A stretch of DNA of 15,441 bases from Patescibacteria group bacterium UBA1400 (lineage in GTDB: Bacteria > Patescibacteriota > Microgenomatia > UBA1400). Positions 7,046 through 14,763 of this stretch are shown piece by piece. Below the pieces are notes generated by a model. That model saw only the letters and a program-made list of their open reading frames with translations, did no database searches and was not told where the DNA came from. Numbering within the stretch: the stretch's first letter is position 1; each line of letters begins with the position of its first letter. The position numbers were made by a program, and so were the translations under genes. The DNA lies in NCBI GenBank assembly GCA_002305125.1, contig DBQG01000030.1:1-15441 (forward strand). The letters are read 5' to 3'.

Positions 7046-8748
7046 ATTATAAAACAACTTATAAGAAAATTATAGTTGCCGCTGTTTTTTTTCTGGGAAT
7101 ATGCTTGCGTTTTTATAATTTGGGACAGAATCCGGTTAGTTTAAACTGGGATGAGGTTTCTGTTGGTTACAATGCCTATTCAATTTTAAAAACAGCTAAA
7201 GATGAATTTGGTCGTTTTCTGCCGGTTTCTTTCCAGTCTTATAACGACTACAAGATGCCTTTGTATATTTACTTTACTGTTCCCAGCGTTTTTTTATTTG
7301 GTTTAAACGAGTTTTCCGTCAGGTTTCCTTCTGCTTTTTTCGGCAGTTTAACCTTGCTGGTTTTTTATTTTTTAACAGGAGAAGTGTTTAAAAAGCTAGG
7401 TAAAAAAGGATCTTTTAATGTCCAGCTGGTTAGTCTTTTACTGCTGGCTTTAAATCCTTGGCATCTGCAGTTTTCCCGTGTTGCTTTTGAAGCAACCCTG
7501 GCCCTTTTCTGGATTATTTCCGGATTGTTCTTACTTTTAAAAGCGAGACAAAAAAACTTCTGGCTTATTTTTGCCGGAATAAGTTTTGTCCTTTCTATTT
7601 ATAGTTATCATTCTGCAGTAATCTTTTCTCCTTTAATAGCGGGAATTGTCTTTTTTCTTTATGGAAAAAAATTTATTAAAGCCAAAAAATATGTAGTTTT
7701 TACTTTAATTACTTGTTTACTAATGCTTTGGCCGCTTTTAAATTTTATGTTATCAGGTCCGGGTTTGACCCGTTTTCGCGGCACCAGTGCTTTGAGTGAA
7801 GTTGATGTTAAATTTTGGTCTATTGAAAAGATTAATCAGGATGATGGTTTGGTTTTTTTCCCGGAGTTTGCCAGCAAACTCTTGCACAACCGCAGAATTT
7901 ATTATGCCAAACAGTTTTTAAACGGCTATCTTTCCCATTATAGCCTTAACTTTTTATTTTTGCCTGATAAGAGCGATAAGCACCATGCTCCCCAAGTCGG
8001 CTATTTTTATTTTCTGGAACTGCCATTTTTGCTATTTGGTTTATTTAAAATCTTTGACTGGAAAATAGCTAAAAAAACAAAAATTTTTATTTTTGCCGCT
8101 TTCTTGTTGGCAGCCTTGCCTTCGGCTCCGACAGTTGAAACTCCTCATGCAATCAGAAGTTTTAATTTAGTCATACCTTTGATTTGGTTTATAGCCATCG
8201 GAACAGTTTCTGTTTTAACCAAGCTTAATAAAAAAAATATTAGGTATGTTTTAGCTCTTTTGGCTTTCCTTTTTACCGCCAATGCTGGATTTTATCTTCA
8301 TATGTATCATGCTCATATGCCCAGAGAGCATAGCAGTTATTGGCAGTATGGATATAAGGAGCTTATAAATTATTTAGAAAACAATAAGAAAAATTATCAG
8401 GAGGTTGTTTTTTACTCTAACGGAGGAACTATTTTAAATAAAGCTCACGGTTTTGTGTTGTTTTACACTTATTATGATCCTGAAAAATATCAGCAGCAGG
8501 GGGGAACAAAGCTGTGTCATTTTGGTTTTAGCGGTCGTTACCATTATGATCATTTTTGGTTCAGGACGATTAAATGTTTTGAGGAGCAACCTTTAATAGA
8601 TGTAGAGCAGGACTACCTTACTTTTCCGGAAAACACAGTTTTTGTAGCTGTTCCTGAAGATGTGCCCGGCAGTGCAAAAATAGTTAAGCAAGTATATGAT
8701 TTTTATAACCGGCCGGTTCTAACCGTATTTATACAAAAACCAGAATAA
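7042..8748 (+). CDS. GT-C glycosyltransferase, ArnT/PMT-like, paralogue C
   Basis: This 568-residue protein is closest to paralogue B in motifs such as RFPSAFFGSL, where 23 bases are identical (5690-5712 and 7321-7343). The catalytic-loop acids are D37-E38 in NWDEVS, followed by GYNAYSILKTA (42-52) and NDYKMP. NPWH is at 138-141, then FLFLPDKSDKHH and PHAIRS. The C-terminal soluble domain has YTYYDPEKYQ and, unlike the others, two cysteines (C492 and C512) in an added segment that could form a disulfide outside the membrane. Its ATG overlaps the previous stop by four bases (ATGA) and a GGAG at 7031-7034 lies seven bases upstream, so translational coupling is likely. The family is clear; donor and acceptor are not. 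Confidence 0.85.
   Translation: MNYKTTYKKIIVAAVFFLGICLRFYNLGQNPVSLNWDEVSVGYNAYSILKTAKDEFGRFLPVSFQSYNDYKMPLYIYFTVPSVFLFGLNEFSVRFPSAFFGSLTLLVFYFLTGEVFKKLGKKGSFNVQLVSLLLLALNPWHLQFSRVAFEATLALFWIISGLFLLLKARQKNFWLIFAGISFVLSIYSYHSAVIFSPLIAGIVFFLYGKKFIKAKKYVVFTLITCLLMLWPLLNFMLSGPGLTRFRGTSALSEVDVKFWSIEKINQDDGLVFFPEFASKLLHNRRIYYAKQFLNGYLSHYSLNFLFLPDKSDKHHAPQVGYFYFLELPFLLFGLFKIFDWKIAKKTKIFIFAAFLLAALPSAPTVETPHAIRSFNLVIPLIWFIAIGTVSVLTKLNKKNIRYVLALLAFLFTANAGFYLHMYHAHMPREHSSYWQYGYKELINYLENNKKNYQEVVFYSNGGTILNKAHGFVLFYTYYDPEKYQQQGGTKLCHFGFSGRYHYDHFWFRTIKCFEEQPLIDVEQDYLTFPENTVFVAVPEDVPGSAKIVKQVYDFYNRPVLTVFIQKPE
7165..7193 (+). repeat. 29-bp exact match shared with paralogue A
   Basis: This is the second copy of the identical block at 3904-3932, encoding the same GYNAYSILKT motif at codon 42. 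The two genes differ much more on either side, so the run may reflect strong constraint, recent gene conversion or chance within a conserved motif. Confidence 0.8.
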
Positions 8749-8761
8749 TTATTTTAAACAA

Positions 8762-9655
8762 ATGCTTAAGTTAAAAGAATTTTTTATCTTAATTTTTATA
8801 ACCGTTATTAGCTTGGGACTACGGATTTATAATCATGATTTTAACTTTAGTGTTATTGTAAGTACTTTGTCTGTTGTTTTACTTTTTTTTCTCTCCCGGC
8901 AGATATTTATCAAGCAAAACAAGGGAAGCACAATTGCCATTTTATCTAGTCTGTTTTTGGGCCTAAATCCCTGGCATATTTATCTTTCCCAAAACCAACC
9001 CAAAGCAGCCCTGATGATATTTTTATTTTTATTGTTTGGTTTGGTCTTTCTGATTTTTTTAAACAGGCTTATAAAAAACAGCAAAAAGATAAGCTTGTTT
9101 AAAATAGCTTTTTTCTTGTTAGTTCTTTTACTGATTGTAGGTCTTTGTAGCTTTAAACCTTTTTTTTCTGACTCTGAACTTTGGGCTGAATATGAAAGGG
9201 AAAAAATGCAGGGCCTTAATGTTTTTTGGGCTCAAGCTTTATTTCATAATCTTTTGCTTTTTTATGGCAGGGAGTTTGTAAACAACTTTTTATTTTACTT
9301 TACGCCCGAATTTTTATTCTTACCAAACTCGATTAATAATATAAGTAGATTTTATTTATGGGAAGGGATATTTATGATCACAGGTTTGGTTGGGCATTTG
9401 CAGGCAAAGTCAATGAGAAAAAGACTGCTGCTTGTGTGTCTGTTTATGATTATTTTAACAGCTTCTTTATTCAGGAGGGATGCTTTCTTACCTATAGCAG
9501 TTATAATTCCTGTCTGGCAGTTGATTACAGCTTCAGGTATGGTGGAGTTTTTTTCTAAAACCGGAAAAAAGGCAAGGATTAGCGGAACTGTCCTGCTTGT
9601 ATTTGTTGTTATCCTAGAGTTTTTAACCTTTTTTAACCTTTATTATTTCCATTAG
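8762..9655 (+). CDS. Shrunken, probably inactive GT-C paralogue D
   Basis: The 297-residue product aligns with paralogue C but is far shorter. LRIYN (20-24) matches the start of the first outer loop, yet the next match is FSV (29-31), equivalent to residues 91-93 of paralogue C. About 60 residues with the DE pair, GYNAYSILKTA and the DYK motif are therefore missing in frame. NPWH (69-72) is kept, but the following SRxAFEA has become SQNQPKA. HN and FLFLPNS remain, while the PHxxRS block is replaced by a sequence with FRRDAF. The protein stops at the last helix, so the soluble C-terminal domain is absent. Without the catalytic loop it is unlikely to be an active transferase; it could be a decaying copy or a membrane partner of the active paralogues. 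It follows paralogue C by 13 bases with no ribosome binding site, and its end overlaps the convergent gene by 23 bases. Confidence 0.75.
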   Translation: MLKLKEFFILIFITVISLGLRIYNHDFNFSVIVSTLSVVLLFFLSRQIFIKQNKGSTIAILSSLFLGLNPWHIYLSQNQPKAALMIFLFLLFGLVFLIFLNRLIKNSKKISLFKIAFFLLVLLLIVGLCSFKPFFSDSELWAEYEREKMQGLNVFWAQALFHNLLLFYGREFVNNFLFYFTPEFLFLPNSINNISRFYLWEGIFMITGLVGHLQAKSMRKRLLLVCLFMIILTASLFRRDAFLPIAVIIPVWQLITASGMVEFFSKTGKKARISGTVLLVFVVILEFLTFFNLYYFH

Positions 9656-10985
9656 CAATTATAGGTTTTGTTAAAAAGATCAATAGCAGAACATTAATGG
9701 TAAAAAACATTACTACCAGTAGCTTCCAGATGGGCATGAAAGCCGGCCAGATTAAAAAGTTTAAAGCAGCCAGAAAAAGCTGGCTGACTAAAAACAGGTT
9801 TTTATCCTTCTTTAAAAGAATAAAAATAATCAGATAAGAAAAGAAAAGATAGATGTAAAACTGGGCGCTGAAAATTCTGTTTAGGAGAATAAAAACGATT
9901 AATGACAATGAAGAGAAAGTTATAGCGGCCTTAATTGATCTTTTTTTAAAAATAAAGGATAAAATCATTGTCCCAAGGCATAAAAGTTGAATTAGGGTTG
10001 TTTTTTTAGCACCAAAAAAACTTTTTTCCAGAGCATCCCAGGGAGCTGCCAGATTATTTATTTTCGGGCTTGTTTTTAAGATTAACTCAGGCAAAAGATA
10101 GATGCTTTCTGCCAGGGCTTCTCTTTGGCCCTGAAAAGTGTAGGCATAAATTAGCTTATCAGGTTCTCTGCTGGCAATAGGGTAGGAAATCAAGGTTTGA
10201 AAAAACAGAAAAAAGAAGATTATCAGCAGCAGCTTTTTATAAAGCTTGTGTTTAATTAAGTAAACACCCAGATAGGCAAGCAGAAAAACAGGAAACCATT
10301 TAAAGCTAAAACCGATGGTGGCCAGTAAGGCCGCAGCAAAATAGTTTTTCTTCAAAAATTTATAAAAAGAAAAGCTGATTAAAAACATAACTAAAAGGTC
10401 AAACTTGGCATAAAAAAAATGGGTAAAGTAACCTGAAATAAGATAAAAAAGCAGACTATAAAAACCTAGGGTTTTGTTTTTCAGCAATAGAGTCAGTTTG
10501 TAAATAACAGTTACCAGGCCGACTTCAAAGACAAGGTTTGTAAGGGCAAAAGTAAAGACAAAATTGTTAAAATTGCCCTGGCAGATTTTATAAATTAGGC
10601 TGAAAAAATATAAAGTCAAAGGAGGGTATTCAAATAAGGGAATGATGTTTTGGCTAAAAGCAGCTCCCTGGTTAAAAAAGTTGGTGATATCGCCGTCAAT
10701 CTGAAGCGGTCCAAAAATAAGCCTGGAAGTTAAAAACATTACCCGGGAAATAATTAAAACCAGAATCAGGTAAAGCAGCGGTTTGTTAACCATTATTTTC
10801 TTCTGCTTTTGCAGCAGGAAAATTAATATTAAATTAAAAATTAATGTTATATAATAGGGTAATTGATAAGAAAAGGTTAGTGTTTGTGAGGGAAATTTTC
10901 TAAAAGGAAAGGCAAGAATAGTTCCGGACAACAGAGTAAAAAAGGGAATAACTATTAAAATCAAAAAATTATTTTTAAGATTCAC
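9633..10985 (-). CDS. GT87-like membrane glycosyltransferase (GT-C)
   Basis: This protein of about 450 residues is a string of ten or more hydrophobic helices. An early outer loop carries DGD (97-99 counted from GTG) and EYPPLT (119-124), and later KFD (194-196) and FKWFP (228-232) appear. The DGD/YEYPP/K-x-x-P pattern is typical of GT87-type (DUF2029) polyprenol-phosphate mannosyltransferases, which add sugars outside the membrane. It is not closely related to the PMT-like array beside it. The longest frame begins with TTG at 10991. I prefer the GTG at 10985 because an extended -10 element ends at 10992 and would start transcription at 10985, giving a leaderless mRNA; no Shine-Dalgarno sequence is present for either start. 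Its last 23 bases overlap the end of paralogue D on the other strand. The sugar is unknown. Confidence 0.75.
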   Translation of the reverse strand: MNLKNNFLILIVIPFFTLLSGTILAFPFRKFPSQTLTFSYQLPYYITLIFNLILIFLLQKQKKIMVNKPLLYLILVLIISRVMFLTSRLIFGPLQIDGDITNFFNQGAAFSQNIIPLFEYPPLTLYFFSLIYKICQGNFNNFVFTFALTNLVFEVGLVTVIYKLTLLLKNKTLGFYSLLFYLISGYFTHFFYAKFDLLVMFLISFSFYKFLKKNYFAAALLATIGFSFKWFPVFLLAYLGVYLIKHKLYKKLLLIIFFFLFFQTLISYPIASREPDKLIYAYTFQGQREALAESIYLLPELILKTSPKINNLAAPWDALEKSFFGAKKTTLIQLLCLGTMILSFIFKKRSIKAAITFSSLSLIVFILLNRIFSAQFYIYLFFSYLIIFILLKKDKNLFLVSQLFLAALNFLIWPAFMPIWKLLVVMFFTINVLLLIFLTKPIIANGNNKG

Positions 10986-11020
10986 AAGCAAATTTTAACA
11001 AAAAAGACAAGTTTTAACAA
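10985..11020 (-). promoter_or_regulatory. Candidate extended -10 promoter for the GT87-like gene
   Basis: Read on the minus strand, TTGTTA (11020-11015), a 17-base spacer and TGTTAAAAT (11000-10992) form a plausible -35 plus extended -10. The predicted start is 10985, the G of an in-frame GTG. The layout comes from a tandem repeat: TTTTAACAAAAAA on the + strand at 10993-11005 and again at 11012-11024, a 19-base period, so the outer unit supplies the -35. The divergent GT4 gene starts only 32 bases from the TTG, so the region may be shared. Confidence 0.45.
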
Positions 11021-11023
11021 AAA

Positions 11024-12139
11024 ATGAAAAAAATAGCTTTTTATAGTCCCTATTTTCCCAATACTATTGGAGGCGGAGAAAGGGTGTTTTTAACTACGGC
11101 CGAGATTTTAAGTAAAGAAGGATGCAGGGTTGTAATCGTGGTTGATAAAGATAAAAAAATCCCCCAAAATAAAAAAGCTTTCTGGCAGGAAATTGAAAAA
11201 AAGCTGCAGTTAAACCTTCAGGATTTGGAAATTGTCAACGGTCCTTTTGGTGTGGGGTCTTCTTTGTGGCAAAGACTTTGGTTTAGCCGTAAGTTTGATA
11301 GTTTTTTCTACATGACTGACGGCAGTTTGTTTTTTTCTTTGGCCAAAAGGAATATTGTTCATTTTCAGATCCCCATTAAAAAAAATAGTAATGGCTGGTT
11401 GCAAAACCTTAAACTTAAAAACTGGGGGATAAAAACCGCCAACTCCTTGTTTACTAAAAACATAATTGAAAAAAACTGGCAGGTGAAGATAGATTTTATT
11501 CAACGCGGTTGTATTGATTTAACAGACTTTGGTTCGGCCGAAAAAGAAAAATTAATAGTGACTGTGGGAAGGTTTTTTTCGCCCTCATTTAAAAAGCACT
11601 GTAAAAAACAGCTTTTTTTGGTAAAAACTTTTTTAAAACTTCTTAAAATTAAAAGAGTTAAAGACTGGAATTTTTATGTTATTGGCGGGAAGGAAAGGGA
11701 AGCAGACAATCTTGCTTATTTTGACAAGGTTAAAAAACTAGCAGAGACAAATAAACTGGTTAAAGTTAAAGCAGATATCTCTTTTAATGAGCTTAAATCC
11801 GATTATGCCAGGGCCGGGATTTATTGGCACGGAGCTGGTTTCGGAGTTGATGAAGATTTATATCCTCAGGCAGTGGAGCATTTTGGCATTTCTGTTTTAG
11901 AGGCCATGATTTCAGGATGTGTTCCGGTTGTGGTTAACAGGGGAGGATTAAAAGAAATTGTTGATCATGGTAAAAACGGCTTTGTTTATGATACAGAAGA
12001 TCAGTTGATAAACTATACTTTTAAACTTATTAAAGATAAAGATTTAAGAGTTAAGATGGCCAAACAGGCTGTTTTGAAAGCAAAGCAATTTAATAAAACA
12101 AAGTATGTTTCTCAGGTTAAAAAGATTTTTGCTTTATGA
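11024..12139 (+). CDS. GT4 family glycosyltransferase, ALG11-like
   Basis: This 371-residue protein has the two-Rossmann GT-B build of family 4. The N-terminal half begins with a beta strand and the glycine-rich loop TIGGGER (14-20). The C-terminal half has VGRF (181-184), FYVIGG (217-222), the acceptor/donor region IYWHGAGFG (266-274) and the E-x7-E motif EHFGISVLE (E285, E293), then RGGLKEIV (306-312) for the nucleotide sugar. WHxxGFG followed by EHFGI is typical of the ALG11-like branch, retaining GT4 enzymes that often use GDP-mannose. This fits a GDP-sugar enzyme near the right edge, though specificity is inferred. It is cytoplasmic with no membrane helix. The ATG has no Shine-Dalgarno sequence and is preceded by A-rich sequence. 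Its stop overlaps the next start (ATGA), indicating a two-gene operon. Confidence 0.88.
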   Translation: MKKIAFYSPYFPNTIGGGERVFLTTAEILSKEGCRVVIVVDKDKKIPQNKKAFWQEIEKKLQLNLQDLEIVNGPFGVGSSLWQRLWFSRKFDSFFYMTDGSLFFSLAKRNIVHFQIPIKKNSNGWLQNLKLKNWGIKTANSLFTKNIIEKNWQVKIDFIQRGCIDLTDFGSAEKEKLIVTVGRFFSPSFKKHCKKQLFLVKTFLKLLKIKRVKDWNFYVIGGKEREADNLAYFDKVKKLAETNKLVKVKADISFNELKSDYARAGIYWHGAGFGVDEDLYPQAVEHFGISVLEAMISGCVPVVVNRGGLKEIVDHGKNGFVYDTEDQLINYTFKLIKDKDLRVKMAKQAVLKAKQFNKTKYVSQVKKIFAL

Positions 12140-12981
12140 AAATATCAGTAGTTATTCCAAATTATAATGGCAGACATTTGTTGGAGAAAAACCTTCCTTT
12201 TGTGGCGGCTGCAGCTAAAGGTGAAGAAATAATTGTTGTTGATGATGCCTCTGCTGATAAGAGCGTGGCTTTTTTAAAAAGCAGTTGGCCGCAGATAAAA
12301 ATAGTACAGAATAAAAATAATTTAAGGTTTGCCCAGAGCTGTAATAAAGGAGTGGAAAGAGCCCGGGGTCAGGTAGTTATTCTTTTAAACAGCGATGTCA
12401 GGCCTAAAAAAGACTTTTTAGCTCCCTTAATATCTCATTTTAAGGATGATCAGGTTTTTTCTGTCGGCGCCAAGGAAATAAGTATTGAGCGAGGAAAAAA
12501 AACTGAATCAGGCAGAGCCTTGGGTGAATTTAAAAAAGGTTTTCTTGTTCATTGGCGGGCCAAAGATCAGACAAAAAAAGATACTTTATGGACTTTTGGC
12601 GGCAGCATGGCTGTTAGCAGGAAAAAGTTTTTGGCTTTAGGAGGTTTTGACAAAGATTATAAGCCGGCCTACTGGGAAGATATTGATCTTTGCTGGAGGG
12701 CCAGGCAAAAGGGCTGGAAGATTCTTTTTGAACCCAGCTCTGTAGTTTATCATCAGCATGAGACCACCAACACTAAAGCTTTAGGTAAAAAGAAAATGGA
12801 AGCAGCAGCTTTTAAAAACCAGATTTTGTTTATGTGGAAAAATATAAGGGGTATAAAGCTGTTAAAACACTTTTTATGGCTGCCTTATCATTTGATTTTT
12901 ACTTCAATAAGGTCTGAAGGTTTATTTTTGCTTGGGTTTTTCTGGGCTTTAAAATCTGTTCTTTTTAAAGCTAAAAATTAA
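12136..12981 (+). CDS. GT2 family glycosyltransferase with C-terminal membrane segment
   Basis: This 281-residue GT-A enzyme has VVIPNYNG (5-12), VVDDAS (34-39) for the nucleotide, NSDVRP (85-90) as the DxD-like metal site, GGSMAV (155-160) and the catalytic region YWEDIDLCWR (179-188) followed by VVYHQHET. These match the rhamnosyl/galactosyl-type GT2 group that extends lipid-linked glycans in the cytoplasm. After about residue 235 comes a hydrophobic stretch, roughly 246-275, which could anchor or tether it to the membrane; the other GT2 at 468 lacks this. It begins inside the last codons of the GT4 gene (ATGA overlap) and so is probably co-translated with it. Its stop overlaps the convergent GT-C gene by four bases. 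The sugar is unknown. Confidence 0.9.
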   Translation: MKISVVIPNYNGRHLLEKNLPFVAAAAKGEEIIVVDDASADKSVAFLKSSWPQIKIVQNKNNLRFAQSCNKGVERARGQVVILLNSDVRPKKDFLAPLISHFKDDQVFSVGAKEISIERGKKTESGRALGEFKKGFLVHWRAKDQTKKDTLWTFGGSMAVSRKKFLALGGFDKDYKPAYWEDIDLCWRARQKGWKILFEPSSVVYHQHETTNTKALGKKKMEAAAFKNQILFMWKNIRGIKLLKHFLWLPYHLIFTSIRSEGLFLLGFFWALKSVLFKAKN

Positions 12982-14633
12982 AGGATAAACCAGTTAAGAA
13001 AAACTTCACCGCGGGGCATGGTAATTTGACCCTTTTCTTTGACTTCGTAAGGTGGCTGTTGGTTTTTAAAAAAATAAAGAGTGTTTTTTTCAAGATTGTC
13101 TAGACTTACTGTTTCAAAATAATATTTGTCAAACTTTTTAGCTCCGGCTAAATGTTTATTTTCCGAAGAGTAGTACTCTACTTGATCTTGGAACTTTTTA
13201 GGCGGGTAAGAGTTATAAACCAAAAAATAGATATAAGGGAAGTCTTCAGGATTATCCATCACAATTTTTTGGACCTCCGGATGCTGATTGGTAATAGAGA
13301 CCACCTGTTTATAGCCATAATCCCAATAGCGGGCTTTATAAAGGGGAAGATGATAAAAGTATGATTCCAGATAAATTAAAAGACTGTGCGTATAGGCTAG
13401 GGTTAAAAGTATAAGGCTGATTTTAATTAACAGGCCCTTCTTTTTTAAAAGATGATATAAGCCAAAACCGGCCAAAACTATAAAAGGAACTACGAGAGTA
13501 AAGTTTCGGGGAGAGTGGGGCACTTCAGTGGTAAAAACACTTACCAGGGGAGTTATAAAAATCCATAAAAACACAAGATGCCTATACTTTGATCTTTTTT
13601 TAATAAGAAAGTAGGCACCTAGAATAATTAAGACGCCTTCGGCCAGGAAAAAGTTGCCAAAGTCTTCAAGGTTTTGTCCGGCTACAGATCCTCCTTTAAA
13701 AAACAAAAAGTCAGGTGAAAAACTCAAAAGATAGTTACGGGACAAATGATAAGGAAGGGTTAGGAAGTAATTATGAAAAAAGTGTGCTTGCCAGCTTTTT
13801 TGATTTTCATGTTCGTTTATTCTTCTTTCAACCAAAGTGTAGCGCAGATAAGGACTGTCTAAAAGCGTTTGACTGCCAACTCTTGCTTTATAGCCATGGA
13901 GCAGGTTTTCCCCGAAAGTCAGACTAAAAACCAGAATAAATAAAACAAGACTCCATTTAAAATTTTTTAAATAGATAAGCTTTTTTCTGTAAAAGTAAAT
14001 AAGGCTAAAAAAGAAAAGAGGAGTGAAAATATGGGCACCGTGATAAGTGAGTAGGCTTAAGGCAAAAAACAAGGTCGCCTTTAAAAGACTTTGTTTTTTT
14101 TCCATGGCATCAATAAAAAATAAACAGGCCAGGCTTAAAAATAAAAGTTCAAAGCCAACCTCATAAAGAGCTCGGGAAAAATAAAAATGCCAGGGATTTA
14201 AGGCTAAAAGCAGGGCAATGATCAAGGGTAGCCAGGGATTTTTATTTTTAGAAAACACCCTTTTACTTAAAAGAAAAATAATAAAAACAGTTGCTGTGCC
14301 TGCCAATGCGGCCGGTAATCTGACAACCCAATCCTGAAGACCAAAGACAGCAATAAAAGGAATGAGTATGTAGGTGGCTACAGGCAGTTTATAATCTCCA
14401 AAAGATTTGATAGAAATAGGAAAAAGATTACCATACTCGTCCCGTCCGGTTTTTAAAATAGAATAAGCATTGTAAGCCATCGAAGCTTCGTCTCTGTTAA
14501 GGTGAGGAGGAACCTTGGTAATCTGATAGGTTCTGAGAAAAAAAGCAAGGGCAAGGACGGCAGCTAGCAAAATTTTTTGGGCAGAACACCCGCTTAAAAA
14601 AAGAAACTTTTTTGTTTTTGAAAAAAGATTCAT
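12978..14633 (-). CDS. GT-C glycosyltransferase, ArnT/PMT-like, paralogue E
   Basis: This 551-residue membrane protein is the fifth member of the family, on the opposite strand and separated from the array by about 3.3 kb. The first loop has NRDEAS with D48-E49, then AYNAYSILKTG and SFGDYKLP. NPWHFYFSRALYE, FLFFKGG with DFGNFF, and the soluble C-terminus with YNSYPPKKFQ follow. The motifs NRDEAS, SFGD and FLFFxGG resemble paralogue A more than B or C. The usual PHxLRS/PHAIRS block reads PHSPRN here. The N-terminus is about ten residues longer than in the others. The ATG at 14633 is the only suitable start; GAGG on the minus strand at 14651-14648 lies 14 bases upstream, longer than ideal, and a TATAAT promoter is upstream. 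It presumably transfers a sugar from a polyprenyl-phosphate donor outside the membrane. Confidence 0.85.
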   Translation of the reverse strand: MNLFSKTKKFLFLSGCSAQKILLAAVLALAFFLRTYQITKVPPHLNRDEASMAYNAYSILKTGRDEYGNLFPISIKSFGDYKLPVATYILIPFIAVFGLQDWVVRLPAALAGTATVFIIFLLSKRVFSKNKNPWLPLIIALLLALNPWHFYFSRALYEVGFELLFLSLACLFFIDAMEKKQSLLKATLFFALSLLTYHGAHIFTPLFFFSLIYFYRKKLIYLKNFKWSLVLFILVFSLTFGENLLHGYKARVGSQTLLDSPYLRYTLVERRINEHENQKSWQAHFFHNYFLTLPYHLSRNYLLSFSPDFLFFKGGSVAGQNLEDFGNFFLAEGVLIILGAYFLIKKRSKYRHLVFLWIFITPLVSVFTTEVPHSPRNFTLVVPFIVLAGFGLYHLLKKKGLLIKISLILLTLAYTHSLLIYLESYFYHLPLYKARYWDYGYKQVVSITNQHPEVQKIVMDNPEDFPYIYFLVYNSYPPKKFQDQVEYYSSENKHLAGAKKFDKYYFETVSLDNLEKNTLYFFKNQQPPYEVKEKGQITMPRGEVFLNWFIL

Positions 14634-14660
14634 ATAATAATTAACGTCCTCACCAGACTT

Positions 14661-14696
14661 CAGGCTAATTATAGTGGAAATTTAAAAAAATTACAG
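14661..14696 (-). promoter_or_regulatory. Candidate promoter for paralogue E
   Basis: Read on the minus strand, a perfect TATAAT lies at 14673-14668, with a weak -35 (CTGTAA, 14696-14691) 17 bases upstream. The predicted start near 14661 gives a leader of about 28 bases containing GAGG. A TGTTAAAAC copy at 14714-14706, also reading toward this gene, lacks a good -35. Confidence 0.45.
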
Positions 14697-14702
14697 TAGG
14701 AG

Positions 14703-14724
14703 AAAGTTTTAACAAAAAAACTTT
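14703..14724. repeat. 8-bp inverted repeat between divergent genes
   Basis: AAAGTTTT (14703-14710) and AAAACTTT (14717-14724) are perfect inverted copies around a six-base centre. The repeat lies between the two outward promoters, so it could be an operator for both. It is AT-only apart from one G-C pair, too weak for a terminator, and may be chance. Confidence 0.3.
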
Positions 14725-14757
14725 AAAAATTTTAATAATATCCTTATAATTAAAAAA
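14722..14757 (+). promoter_or_regulatory. Candidate distal promoter for the nucleotidyltransferase
   Basis: TTTAAA (14722-14727), 17 bases, then a consensus TATAAT (14745-14750) predict a start near 14757 and a leader of about 56 bases. The leader would include the second promoter-like element. Confidence 0.45.
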
Positions 14758-14763
14758 GGTTTC

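Noticed and set aside
9358..9558. Short + strand open frame within paralogue D, considered as a displaced fragment of the lost domain.
   Set aside because: It is in another frame, shows none of the C-terminal domain motifs, and the aligned frame through this region is open and homologous.
10850..10855. TATAAT on the + strand inside the GT87-like gene, considered as promoter for the GT4 gene.
   Set aside because: There is no matching -35, and the implied leader of over 160 bases has no other support.
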